DNA of 64,000 nucleotides from Empedobacter tilapiae (GTDB taxonomy: Bacteria > Bacteroidota > Bacteroidia > Flavobacteriales > Weeksellaceae): the NCBI RefSeq assembly GCF_004785645.1, contig NZ_SRPE01000014.1, forward strand, positions 25,017 through 89,016. Reading direction: 5' to 3'. Below, in pieces: positions 33,891 to 43,374 of the stretch (its first letter is position 1; each line of letters opens with the position of its first letter). A program made the position numbers and the translations under genes. Below the pieces are notes generated by a model. It made no database searches, was not told the origin of the DNA, and saw only the letters and a list, made by a program, of their open reading frames with translations.

Positions 33891-35528
33891 ATGAAAACAT
33901 CTATACCTCTTCTAATTGGATTTTTATGGCTTATTTTAAACATCGAAAATGTCTATGCAATTGATCTACTAAGCACACAAACAAATGATTTTCTGGTTCA
34001 GAGAATTGATTCATTTCAAACCGATAAGAACAATCCCGAAGTTTGGAAGTACATTAATGCTTATATCCTAAAGGCTAAGATTAGTAATGATGACGAAACT
34101 TTATTCTATGGCTATAAAGAAGCTATTTACTATTCACAGGATTATGCAACCAAATTAAAATATGCTGATAGTGCGATAGTTGTTGCTCAACAGACAAGGA
34201 ATAATGATTTGATTGTTCAAAGTTTTCTTTCGAAAGGATTGGTTCATTATCAATTCAAGAAATTTCAACCAGCTTTAAAGAATTATTTATGGGCTGAAAA
34301 GAAATTGAATAAAAAATCGTCTAACTATTTAACACATAAAGTCCTTTTTAATGTTGCTTTAATTAAATTTCAATTAAAACAATTTAGTGAAGCAGAACTA
34401 TTATTTCAGAAATGTATTATTTACTTTGAAAATAATAGTTCGGATGTAAATCATCATGCTTATTATTTAAATAGCTTATATTATTCCGTTCAAATTTTAC
34501 AGGCTCAACATAAATACACTGATGCTAATCAACTTAATCATATCGGTTTGAAATTGAGTCAAGATTCGCAAAACGACTATTTTATTCATTATTTCACCTA
34601 TTTAAAAGGAGTTCAATTTTATTTAGAAAAAGAGTATCAACAATCTATAGTCATATTAACAAATGAATTAGATTATTTAAAAGATCAACAAGATTCTAAT
34701 ACACTTAGTTTGGCTTATTTTTATATTGGTAAATCTTACGAGGCAATAAATGAAGTACAAAAAGCAATTATATATTTTGAAAAAATAGATCAACTTTTTA
34801 ATGAATATGATTTTTTAGATAGCGATGTTCGTGCTGCTTACGATGCCTTAATCCATAATTCTGAAAATAATCGTAATTACCCAAATCAATTGTATTATAT
34901 CAATCAGTTACTAAAACTAGATCATTTGACTCAGCAAAATACAGTAAAGCTATCTCCCGTTCTCCAAAAAGAATATGATGAAAAAGAACTGTTAGAGTTG
35001 AAGAAAAATGTTGAATTCAAAATCACCATCTACCCTATTTTGATAGGTTTTGTGATCATATTATGTTCAATCGGGGTATTGTATGGTTACAAACGTTTTT
35101 TCAAAAAGCTTACTACAGATAAAAGGAAAATAAAAGATCCTTCTATTGTTGAGATTCCTGCTGAAGTTGTAAATCATGTCTTGAATCAGCTGAATGATTT
35201 TGAAATGAATCACTTGTTTGTACAAAAAACTTTAACCTTAGCTCAGTTAGCAAAATCATTTAAAACCAATTCTGCATATTTATCAAAGATTGTTAACTCA
35301 GAAAAAGGAACTAATTTTTCAAATTACATCAATCAACTTCGAATAAATTATGTTCTTCATCTCCTAATGGATTCAGATCAGTATCATCAACATTCAATTG
35401 GTGATTTAGCAGAATTAGTAGGTTTTTCATCTTCTCGCCAATTTTCGAATGTATTCTTTCAATTGACTTCATTTCGCCCTTATGAATATATAAAACAATT
35501 GAAATTCAATCTAAACAAAGACGATTAA
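33891..35528 (+). CDS. TPR-containing membrane-anchored AraC-family regulator
   Basis: About 545 residues; an alternative ATG two codons earlier is at 33885. It has a signal or anchor segment, TPR repeats (about 70-350), one membrane helix (YPILIGFVIILCSIGVLYGY near 385) and a C-terminal AraC HTH (LAQLAKSFKTNSAYLSKIVN, then IGDLAELVGFSSSRQFSNVF). This is the usual Flavobacteriia layout in which a periplasmic TPR sensor is fused to a DNA-binding tail. It is divergent from the DUF6520 operon and near the SusCD operon, which it may control. Confidence 0.88.
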   Translation: MKTSIPLLIGFLWLILNIENVYAIDLLSTQTNDFLVQRIDSFQTDKNNPEVWKYINAYILKAKISNDDETLFYGYKEAIYYSQDYATKLKYADSAIVVAQQTRNNDLIVQSFLSKGLVHYQFKKFQPALKNYLWAEKKLNKKSSNYLTHKVLFNVALIKFQLKQFSEAELLFQKCIIYFENNSSDVNHHAYYLNSLYYSVQILQAQHKYTDANQLNHIGLKLSQDSQNDYFIHYFTYLKGVQFYLEKEYQQSIVILTNELDYLKDQQDSNTLSLAYFYIGKSYEAINEVQKAIIYFEKIDQLFNEYDFLDSDVRAAYDALIHNSENNRNYPNQLYYINQLLKLDHLTQQNTVKLSPVLQKEYDEKELLELKKNVEFKITIYPILIGFVIILCSIGVLYGYKRFFKKLTTDKRKIKDPSIVEIPAEVVNHVLNQLNDFEMNHLFVQKTLTLAQLAKSFKTNSAYLSKIVNSEKGTNFSNYINQLRINYVLHLLMDSDQYHQHSIGDLAELVGFSSSRQFSNVFFQLTSFRPYEYIKQLKFNLNKDD

Positions 35529-36560
35529 AAAGAAAAACGTAAACAACATTTTCATCTCTAAGTAGTAGCAGGATACTCCCAACATCAAGGCAAGATAAAG
35601 GCAACATAGTGGCAGTAGAATGTATGTAAACGATTTTAGATGTACGATGTAATAAGTATTACGTAAAAAGTAGTATGTATTAAGTATTTTAGATTTTAAA
35701 ATTGAGATGAAAAAATGTAAGATGTAATCTGTCAAACTGAATTAATTTCAGTTTCTCATCCAATGGATTGAAGCTCCTCTGCAAATCGTATATCAACTTT
35801 AGAATCCTTTATTAATAATCAACTTGAATTAGAAAAACGGCATTAAAACTCTCACGTTAAGAAAATGTTTGAATGCAACGTTAAAAAGGTTTTAGCCCGT
35901 AGGGTTTTTAAAATCTTTAGTGAAATGATAACATATTTTTAGTAGAGAGGTTTACAGCCAAGCGTTTTTTGTTTCGTTTTTTGCGCTTAAAAAATGAAAG
36001 AAAGAGATTTCTCGATCACTTCGATTCATTCAGCAGACATCGAAGATAATAGGTGACTGTCATTCTAAAAGAGTGATAACGGAATGAGGAATCTTGTTAT
36101 TCATCTTTTTTTGGATAAGCTTCCCCTAAGGACATATGAATACCGATAATTAAAATAAATATTCAATGAATAAAAAAAGTGACATAAAGATTCTTCGACA
36201 AGCTCAGAATGACAAAGTCCGTAAAACTTTATAAAACCTATGTTTCTATTGTGGTTAGAAAATTAAAGGATTCAGTTCTTCACTTCGATACTTCAGTAGA
36301 CTCTCAGTAACCGAGGTTCAGTGCCCCTATTCAAAAAGATAGTAAATACCGTCACTTCGAGTGATTTTCGAAATGTAATGTAGAAAATTGTATCGAGAAG
36401 TTAGACGTTTTAAAACGATTTTCTTCTTATTCTTCGACTTAATAAATGTGACAGCAAGAAAGAAAAAAACGTATCACGTTAACCGTATAACATAGACAAT
36501 TCCAAATGACAGGATACTCCCAACATCGAGGCAAGATAAAGGCAACATAGTGGCAGTAGA
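35529..36560. repeat. Gene-free stretch with dispersed repeats
   Basis: It holds the first copy of a 62-bp direct repeat (35569-35630), a copy of the dispersed structured element (35820-36010), and several REP words (ttcttcgacaagctcagaat near 36188). The second 62-bp copy starts at 36510 and runs into the AraC fragment. No intact gene is present. Confidence 0.75.
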
Positions 36561-36707
36561 ATGTATGTAAAAGACTTAGCTGAGTTAGGAGGCTTTTCCT
36601 ATGTACGTCATTTTTCTGATGCTTTTTTTCAATTTACTTCTTTACGTCCCTATGATTATATCAAGCAAATAAAACACTATTTGAAATGGAATGAATTGAA
36701 AAAATAA
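36561..36707 (+). pseudogene. C-terminal fragment of an AraC-family regulator
   Basis: 48 codons read as MYVKDLAELGGFSYVRHFSD and onward to LRPYDYIKQIKHYLKW. This matches the last 45 residues of the intact TPR-AraC gene upstream (IGDLAELVGFSSSRQFSN), but the rest of the gene is missing. The fragment begins at the end of the second 62-bp repeat, and the first copy of that repeat lies just after the intact gene. Loss by recombination or deletion is inferred. Confidence 0.8.
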
Positions 36708-36720
36708 TTTAAATAACAGA

Positions 36721-37377
36721 TTATTCTAAAATAGTACCATCTGTATAAACAACTTTTTCAATTTTAATTACAAATTTTAGATCTTCGAATTTGCTATTTT
36801 TAATCTTAATATCTTGATCCATAAATTGATTGTAATCATAATAAGCTTCATTTGAGTAGACTTGATTTGGCGCAATTTTGTCATTTGTTAAACTCATCTG
36901 AAATCCCTCTCCAACTTCGTCACCTAATTTATCAAAAATATTAAAACTAAATTTTAATGCATCAATTGTTTTATCAGATTTGTTTTTAACAGCATATTTT
37001 AAAACATTTGATGACTCCCAATCTCCTTTATAAAAACTTTTTCCTGTTATTGAAACAGTTAAAGCATCGCTCATTTTCTTAGCCTTTTCTGCTTCTGCTT
37101 TTTCTGCTTCAAGCTTAAGTTTCTCTTGATCATCCTTATATGCTTTTGCTTCCTTTAGAATATCATTATAAGTCTTATCATCTAATGACTCTCCTGATAA
37201 TTTAGATTTTAAAATCCAACCTGCTAGTAATTGCAAATCTTCATCAGACATCTTATTAGATTCTTTTAATTCTTTTGCATCTTGTTTTAATGTTGCTTCA
37301 GAATATTTTTTATCCAAAGGATTACTACAACTAATTAGCGCTACAGTAAATAAGAATAAAGTAATTTTTTTGATCAT
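36721..37377 (-). CDS. Lipoprotein of unknown function
   Basis: 218 residues with a lipobox Cys (VALISCSNPLDKKY). A helical, charged N-terminal half (EKLKLEAEKAEAEKAKKMSD) leads to a C-terminal beta-sandwich-like domain with the pattern VKNKSDKTIDALKFSFNIFD. That pattern resembles FxLYD-type extracellular domains. The TTACGGTTTCACGTAA motif lies 45 bp upstream. Membrane-anchored periplasmic location is inferred. Confidence 0.75.
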   Translation of the reverse strand: MIKKITLFLFTVALISCSNPLDKKYSEATLKQDAKELKESNKMSDEDLQLLAGWILKSKLSGESLDDKTYNDILKEAKAYKDDQEKLKLEAEKAEAEKAKKMSDALTVSITGKSFYKGDWESSNVLKYAVKNKSDKTIDALKFSFNIFDKLGDEVGEGFQMSLTNDKIAPNQVYSNEAYYDYNQFMDQDIKIKNSKFEDLKFVIKIEKVVYTDGTILE

Positions 37378-37421
37378 AAATTGTTAATTTTTACAAATAT
37401 ATACCTTATTACTTTTATATT

Positions 37422-37437
37422 TTACGGTTTCACGTAA
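37422..37437. repeat. TTACGGTTTCACGTAA motif, exact copy
   Basis: The motif is exact here and at 14682-14697, with near copies at 60919-60933 and 61651-61666 (other orientation) and a weaker one at 11247-11262. Here it sits between divergent genes. Confidence 0.7.
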
Positions 37438-37568
37438 CACAAATAAAAGCCTTTTATAAAACTACATAAGCTAATTATTATAAATTTATAATACTGTTCA
37501 TCATATTTAATAAATAGTATTTTAACATTAAAATCATCTTCGTATCTTCACCTCTCAAACAACAAATA

Positions 37569-38537
37569 ATGAAATTCGTTACTTTCTTAGAAAATCAACA
37601 AGAAAAAGTAGGTCTTGTTTGGCAAGATGCTATCTATGATTTGACAAAAATTAATCACAACTTACCCACTACTCTAATTGATATCTTGGCTGATGATGAG
37701 TTCTCTCTTTTAATATGTCAACAGATCACAAACGAAATATCGCGTGGTGAATATAAAAAAGCTATTATAAAAGAACCTCAAATCTTAGCTCCAATACCTC
37801 ATCCATCAAGTTTTAGAGATGCATATGCATTTCGTCAACATGTGGAAACTTCTCGCTTGAATAGAGGATTGGATATGATTCCTGAATTTGATCAATTTCC
37901 TGTATTCTATTTTTCTAATCATCAAGCCATTCAAGGTCCTGGAAAAGTCTATGCAATGGAAAAACATTTTGATCGCATGGATTTCGAACTTGAAATTGCT
38001 ATTGTTATCAAAAAAGAAGGTATCAATATAAAAGCTGAAAATGCAGATGAATATATTGGAGGTTTTATGGTTTTGAATGATTTAAGTGCACGTGCATTAC
38101 AAATGGAAGAAATGAAATTGAATCTTGGTCCTGCAAAAGGAAAAGATTTTTCTTCTATGTTTGGTCCATATTTAGTTACACCAAATGAAATTGAAAATTA
38201 TAAAGTTGCTCCTAAAGAAAATCATATCGGAAATTGTTATGATCTAGAAATGACATGCTCTGTAAATAATGTAGAAGTTTCTCGTGGAAATTTCAAGGAT
38301 ATGCATTGGACTTTCGCGGAAATTATAGAACGTATTTCTTATGGTGTTAAACTATTTCCAGGTGATATTATCGGTTCTGGAACTGTAGGCACTGGTTGCT
38401 TTCTTGAATTGAATGGAACTGGAAAACGCAAAGACTCTTCTTACCAAGAACAATGGTTACAACCAAATGATACGATTGAAATGTCTGTAACAGGATTAGG
38501 AAAATTAGTAAATTCTGTTCATCTTTATAACCAATAA
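37569..38537 (+). CDS. Fumarylacetoacetate hydrolase family protein
   Basis: 322 residues with the FAH C-terminal fold. Metal-site residues are visible in MDFELEIAIVI (two Glu) and VLNDLSARALQMEE (Asp), and a substrate-side KGKDFSSMFGPYLV follows. Family members cleave C-C bonds of 2-oxo acids, classically fumarylacetoacetate in tyrosine breakdown. It is 9 bp from a flavin reductase gene, a pairing seen with tyrosine catabolism in Flavobacteriia, but homogentisate dioxygenase is not in the window. Confidence 0.9.
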   Translation: MKFVTFLENQQEKVGLVWQDAIYDLTKINHNLPTTLIDILADDEFSLLICQQITNEISRGEYKKAIIKEPQILAPIPHPSSFRDAYAFRQHVETSRLNRGLDMIPEFDQFPVFYFSNHQAIQGPGKVYAMEKHFDRMDFELEIAIVIKKEGINIKAENADEYIGGFMVLNDLSARALQMEEMKLNLGPAKGKDFSSMFGPYLVTPNEIENYKVAPKENHIGNCYDLEMTCSVNNVEVSRGNFKDMHWTFAEIIERISYGVKLFPGDIIGSGTVGTGCFLELNGTGKRKDSSYQEQWLQPNDTIEMSVTGLGKLVNSVHLYNQ

Positions 38538-38546
38538 ACTCAATTT

Positions 38547-39425
38547 ATGCAACATACAAAATCTTTTGAGCCAAATACAAGTCAATTTGATGATATTTTC
38601 AAACACGCCATTTCTCCTCGTCCTATTTGCTTTGCAAGTACGATGGATAAAGATGGAAATGTGAATTTAAGTCCTTTTTCATTCTTTAATATGATGGGAC
38701 AAAACCCTCCTATTTGTGTCTTTTCTCCATTAAGAAAAATGAGAGATGGATCAACAAAACATACATTAGAAAATGTTTGGGAACACCCTGAATGTGTAAT
38801 TAATATTGTGAATTATAACATTGTTCAACAACAATCATTGGCGAGTGTTGAATACCCGAAAGGTGTAAATGAATTTGTGAAAGCTGGCTTTACAGAACTT
38901 CCTTCAGAATTAGTAAAACCTCCTCGTGTAGCCGAATCGCCTGTTCAGCTAGAATGTAAGGTACGTGAAGTGATTTCTATTACAGATCAACCTGGAGCAG
39001 CAAATTTAGTGATTGCAGAAGTGGTTCGCTTACATATTCACGAAGATTTGTTAGATGAAAACAACAAAGTTTCTCCTTATGATTTAGATCTAGTGGCACG
39101 TATGGGAGGCGATTATTACTGTCGTGTTATTCCAGAGTCTATCTTCGAAGTTGAAAAACCTACACGTACTATCGGCTTAGGAATAGACCAACTTCCTGAT
39201 GAAGTGAAAAATTCGAACTATTTATCAGGAAACAATTTAGGTCAATTGGGAAATGTAGAGAAATTGCCAACAGAAGAAATGATTCTTAATTTTAAAGAAC
39301 AACTAACACAACGATTAGATATTCAGAAGTTTAAATCTGCTGAAGTACGTCATCAAGTTGCTGCAAAACTTTTGGAACAAGGTGATGTAAATGGCGCTTG
39401 GTATTGGTTGTTAATGAAAATTTAG
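38547..39425 (+). CDS. Flavin reductase family protein
   Basis: 292 residues. The split-barrel flavin-binding domain covers about 1-210 with FKHAISPRPICFASTMDKDG, LSPFSFFNMMGQNPP and a VARMGGDYYCR segment. An extra helical C-terminus of about 70 residues is present. Family members bind FMN and reduce flavins or act as oxygenases. It is co-transcribed with the FAH gene and lies 3 bp before the Rossmann gene. Confidence 0.88.
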   Translation: MQHTKSFEPNTSQFDDIFKHAISPRPICFASTMDKDGNVNLSPFSFFNMMGQNPPICVFSPLRKMRDGSTKHTLENVWEHPECVINIVNYNIVQQQSLASVEYPKGVNEFVKAGFTELPSELVKPPRVAESPVQLECKVREVISITDQPGAANLVIAEVVRLHIHEDLLDENNKVSPYDLDLVARMGGDYYCRVIPESIFEVEKPTRTIGLGIDQLPDEVKNSNYLSGNNLGQLGNVEKLPTEEMILNFKEQLTQRLDIQKFKSAEVRHQVAAKLLEQGDVNGAWYWLLMKI

Positions 39426-39428
39426 ACC

Positions 39429-40097
39429 ATGAAAACTGCATTGGTTCTAGGAAGTACAGGTTTAATTGGGGCTATTCTTTTAAAAAAATTATTGAATCAT
39501 CCTGATTATTCTACAATTGTTACAGTTGTTCGAAAACCTCAGCAAATTAATCATCCAAAATTGATTGAAGTAGTTACTGATTTCAATTCGGATATTAATT
39601 TAGATAAAATCGAACAAATTGATTCTATTTTTTCGTGTTTAGGAACAACACGTAAAAAGACACCAAATTTAGATGCTTATCATAAAATAGAAGTTGACAT
39701 TCCAAACCAATTCGCAAAACTTGGAATTCAAAAAGGATTAGTGAAGTTTCATTATATTTCGGCTGTTGGTGCAAACTCGAATTCGTCAAACTTTTATTTA
39801 AAAATGAAAGGCGAAGCCGAACAAACGCTACAAAATAACGAAATCAAACAATTGTTTCTGTATCGTCCGTCTTTGTTAATTGGTCATCGTGGTGAATATC
39901 GTATGGCAGAAAATATCAGTGCAAAAGTTTTTCCTTTGATTAATTTCTTTTTAAGTGGAAAACTTTCGAAATATAAATCAATTGAAGCCGAAAAAGTTGC
40001 ACAATCATTAATCGAAAATGATTTATACTCAACACCAAATAAAGTTACAATTTTACATTTTAACGAAATTATTAATTCAATAAGTACAACAAAATGA
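39429..40097 (+). CDS. NAD(P)-binding Rossmann-fold oxidoreductase
   Basis: 222 residues. The N-terminal dinucleotide motif is ALVLGSTGLIGAILLKKLL (GxTGxxG), and FSCLGTTRKK and FHYISAVGANSN follow, as in the YbjT/HTATIP2-like atypical SDR group. There is no membrane segment. The stop overlaps the start of the next gene by 4 bp. The substrate is unknown. Confidence 0.87.
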   Translation: MKTALVLGSTGLIGAILLKKLLNHPDYSTIVTVVRKPQQINHPKLIEVVTDFNSDINLDKIEQIDSIFSCLGTTRKKTPNLDAYHKIEVDIPNQFAKLGIQKGLVKFHYISAVGANSNSSNFYLKMKGEAEQTLQNNEIKQLFLYRPSLLIGHRGEYRMAENISAKVFPLINFFLSGKLSKYKSIEAEKVAQSLIENDLYSTPNKVTILHFNEIINSISTTK

Positions 40098-40279
40098 TCA
40101 TATTAGCCGTACTCTTACCTTGGTTATCATTCATTTTAAGAGGAAAAATAATACAAGGCGTTATTTGCTTAATCTTACAAATTACCTTAATTGGATGGTT
40201 GCCCGCTGCAATTTGGGCAGTTGCTTCTCTATTGGACGGAAGAAATAAAGCAAGAATAAAAAATTTAAAAGACAACTAA
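40094..40279 (+). CDS. YqaE/Pmp3-family small membrane protein
   Basis: 61 residues with two membrane helices. LPWLSFILRGKIIQGVICLI and QITLIGWLPAAIWAVASLLD fit the Pmp3/YqaE pattern of two hydrophobic helices with LP and GW-P turns. Members affect membrane potential or stress tolerance in other organisms. It overlaps the Rossmann gene by 4 bp and is followed by a terminator. Confidence 0.75.
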   Translation: MIILAVLLPWLSFILRGKIIQGVICLILQITLIGWLPAAIWAVASLLDGRNKARIKNLKDN

Positions 40280-40295
40280 ATTAGTTGTCTTTTTT
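40267..40295 (+). terminator. Terminator after the FAH-Pmp3 operon
   Basis: Arms aaaagacaactaa and ttagttgtctttt followed by T residues. The left arm includes the last codons of the Pmp3 gene. Confidence 0.85.
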
Positions 40296-40382
40296 ATTAC
40301 CCATATTGAAATTCAATATTTATAGTGATTTTTTTGTTTTCAATTTTAAATAATTTAGCCCTATCAAATTAGAGAAAGGGAT

Positions 40383-40976
40383 ATGAAAAAAATAACATTA
40401 CTAACTGCATTTAGTCTTTTTGCTTCATTTGCAAATGCTCAAGAATATTCTACAAATAACATTGTTATAAAGCAAGATAATCAAGTGTTTAATATTTATG
40501 ATGCAGAACAAACTATAAAACTACGTCCAGCAGAATTTAGTATTGAATATTTGAATAAACCATATCAAGAAAAGAAAAATCTCTTTTATGCAGCGCAAGC
40601 TTTAGTCACAGATAGTACTGTCGATACAAATTTGCAAGAAGGTGTAAGAATAGATAACATCCCCTATTTTGAACCAGGAACAGGCTTTGCAGCTGAAAAA
40701 AATCAGGTGATATATTATCCTTTTTTATCTTCTGATGGACATCAATATCTATATTACGTTTCGAATAAAGATAAACGAGTTGAAAAAACAGGAACGTCTA
40801 ATAATTGGGACATATACAAATGGACATTAAAAGGTGTTTATCAATATGATGCAGAAATGGATTGGAATATATACGATAATACAGAAGTAAATATTATATT
40901 AATCATTGATCGCAATTTGGATGGAATTCTACAAAAAGGAGAATTCTTTAACATTCATATTGATTTTCAGAAGTAA
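40383..40976 (+). CDS. Secreted protein of unknown function
   Basis: 197 residues with a signal peptide (ending ASFANAQ). The mature part is beta-rich and aromatic (YYVSNKDKRVEKTGTSNNWD). It ends in an EF-hand-like acidic loop, IIDRNLDGILQKGEFF, that resembles a calcium-binding D-x-N-x-D-G pattern. No enzyme motif is recognised. It lies alone between two operons. Confidence 0.7.
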   Translation: MKKITLLTAFSLFASFANAQEYSTNNIVIKQDNQVFNIYDAEQTIKLRPAEFSIEYLNKPYQEKKNLFYAAQALVTDSTVDTNLQEGVRIDNIPYFEPGTGFAAEKNQVIYYPFLSSDGHQYLYYVSNKDKRVEKTGTSNNWDIYKWTLKGVYQYDAEMDWNIYDNTEVNIILIIDRNLDGILQKGEFFNIHIDFQK

Positions 40977-41100
40977 AAAAAACATCATCGAACTAACTTA
41001 ATATTGAAATGCAAACTAAAGCAATCTCTGGATTGTTTTAGTTTCTTTCGTTCTAGAAAAAGACATTATATTAGCTTATTCAAAAATCCTAAATCTCGAA

Positions 41101-43371
41101 ATGTTTACAAACATATCTGCATTAAAATCCTTTGTTATACAGCTTTTTTTTAGTTGTTTCTTCTTTTTAGGCTCAATTATTTATGCGCAAGAAGTATTAA
41201 CAAATTTCGAGAATCAGTATAATAAAACTGCACCTAATTCTGTAGAGCGATATGAAATAACCGGAAAATATACACAAGCTTTATTGTTTAATAACCAGAA
41301 AGAGAAAGCTTTTACAATTCTGAAACAAAACATTGCAAGTGCAGAAAAGCTGAATGATGGGAAATATGCAGCCTATTTACACTCTGTTTCGGCAATGAAT
41401 AATCGGATTGATGATAATTTGAGTGCAACAAACTATAATTTACAAAAAGCAATTTACTATAGCGGACGCACAAATGACTATTCGACAAAAGGTTATGTGA
41501 AATATTGTGAAGGCTGGTTACATTTACGAAACAACGAAGATGCAAAAGCTGTAAAAAACTTTATAGATGCACTAAAATTCTTGGATAAAGCTCCAACCAC
41601 ACCTACTGTTTTAACACGAATGAGTTCTGTTTATAATGAATTAACTGGAATTTATTCGAGATGGGATGATTATGAATTACAAGAAAAATATAGTAAACTT
41701 GCTTTAGATGTAGCACTTAAACAAAATAATCCTAATTTAATTTTTGCTTCTTATATGTCTATTGGATACATGTATGAACAAAAATTTATGCAGAATGAAA
41801 AGAATATTTTTGTGCGAGATTTAGCTGAAAAATATTATTCTAACGCAATCGATACATATTACAAGAACAAAAAAGAAATGGCTACAGCAACAGATTTATC
41901 ATTTGTTGCCATTAATTTAGCTAATTTATATCTTCAGTTTTATCCAAAAAATTACCAGGGTAAAGTCATGAAATATGCCAATTTAGCCAAAGAAATAGGA
42001 GAACAAAATCATCAATCAGATCATGTGGCTGCTGCTAATGGTATTTTAGCCGAATTATCTTTACAAAATAACGAAGTTTCTACTGCAAAAAGCTATCTAC
42101 TCAATTCACTTATAAAAGTCAACGAGAATACAATGCCCGACAAAAATATTCTACTTTCGTTGTATTTAAGCTTATCTAATATTGAGGACCGTCAAGGTAA
42201 TTTTAAAGAAGCTTTGCGCTATTATAAATTGTATACATCTACATATAAAGAGATTTATGATAACGAACAAGCGCAGATTAGTAAACGTTTGGAAGCTCAA
42301 TTTGATAAAGAACGTCAGCAACAACAAATGATTCGTTTACAATTAGAAGCTGAGAAAAAAGAGCAACAAATTCAACTAATGCACTCATTAGGAATTCAGC
42401 AAGAACAAGAGTTAGAAAATGTAAGATTAAGTGAAGATTTTCAACGTAAACAATTAAAGTTATCTCGATTAGAATCCGATAAACGTTCACAAGAATTAAC
42501 TATTTCTGAACAGAATTTAAGGCTTTCTAAACTAGAAAATAAAAATAGAAAAGACGAATTGGTCAATTATATCACAGAACTTAATTTCAAAAATAAATTA
42601 AACAAGTATTATATCTTTTCGATTATCTTTTTCATCGCCTTACTTGCTCTTTTACTTTATGCCTTAAAACAACGCAACAAACATCTAAAACAACGTGAAG
42701 AATTGTATAAATTGGAAATTGAACAAGAACGTCAAAATTCTAAAATCTCTACTTTAACAGCACTTCTCGATGGTCAAGAGCAAGAACGTGCTCGTCTTGC
42801 ACGTGATTTACACGATGGTTTAGGTGGTTTACTTTCTGGAACAAAAATTCAATTAACACATCTTAACGAAAAAATTGACGATCATTCTAAAAAAGATATG
42901 GCAAAATCTATTCATCAGTTAGATGGAGCTGTTGATGAATTGCGTCGTGTAGCACATAATTTAATGCCAGATTTGCTCTTGAAATATGGCCTAGAAGAAG
43001 CCTTGAAAGAATATGCAATCCGAATGTCAAATGAACATTTAGATATTGATGTCCAATTTTTAAGCTACACTAATTCGCTTGACAAAGAAAATCAATTATT
43101 GGTTTACCGAATTATCCAAGAATTAGTAAATAATGCTATTAAACATGCTCAAGCAGAACAAATTATCATTCAATTTGTTGAAGATGAGACAAACTATTCT
43201 GTAACTGTTGAAGATGATGGAAAAGGTTTTGACATGAATAATACAAAACTTACTCAATCTGCAGGTTTACATAATATTCAATCGCGTGTACAATTTTTGA
43301 AAGGACAATTAAATATACATTCAGAAATCGATTTAGGAACCAGCATAGAGTTCCAATTTCCTAAAATATAA
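41101..43371 (+). CDS. TPR sensor histidine kinase (NarX-like HisKA_3)
   Basis: 756 residues: a signal segment, TPR repeats (about 60-400), a coiled coil, one membrane helix (YYIFSIIFFIALLALLLYAL near 505) and a HisKA_3 domain with the phospho-acceptor His571 in ARLARDLHDGLGG. A HATPase domain follows (IIQELVNNAIKHAQA, VEDDGKGFDM, GLHNIQSRV). Its stop is 3 bp from the response regulator gene, so the two form a cognate pair. The signal is unknown. Confidence 0.94.
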   Translation: MFTNISALKSFVIQLFFSCFFFLGSIIYAQEVLTNFENQYNKTAPNSVERYEITGKYTQALLFNNQKEKAFTILKQNIASAEKLNDGKYAAYLHSVSAMNNRIDDNLSATNYNLQKAIYYSGRTNDYSTKGYVKYCEGWLHLRNNEDAKAVKNFIDALKFLDKAPTTPTVLTRMSSVYNELTGIYSRWDDYELQEKYSKLALDVALKQNNPNLIFASYMSIGYMYEQKFMQNEKNIFVRDLAEKYYSNAIDTYYKNKKEMATATDLSFVAINLANLYLQFYPKNYQGKVMKYANLAKEIGEQNHQSDHVAAANGILAELSLQNNEVSTAKSYLLNSLIKVNENTMPDKNILLSLYLSLSNIEDRQGNFKEALRYYKLYTSTYKEIYDNEQAQISKRLEAQFDKERQQQQMIRLQLEAEKKEQQIQLMHSLGIQQEQELENVRLSEDFQRKQLKLSRLESDKRSQELTISEQNLRLSKLENKNRKDELVNYITELNFKNKLNKYYIFSIIFFIALLALLLYALKQRNKHLKQREELYKLEIEQERQNSKISTLTALLDGQEQERARLARDLHDGLGGLLSGTKIQLTHLNEKIDDHSKKDMAKSIHQLDGAVDELRRVAHNLMPDLLLKYGLEEALKEYAIRMSNEHLDIDVQFLSYTNSLDKENQLLVYRIIQELVNNAIKHAQAEQIIIQFVEDETNYSVTVEDDGKGFDMNNTKLTQSAGLHNIQSRVQFLKGQLNIHSEIDLGTSIEFQFPKI

Positions 43372-43374
43372 TTT

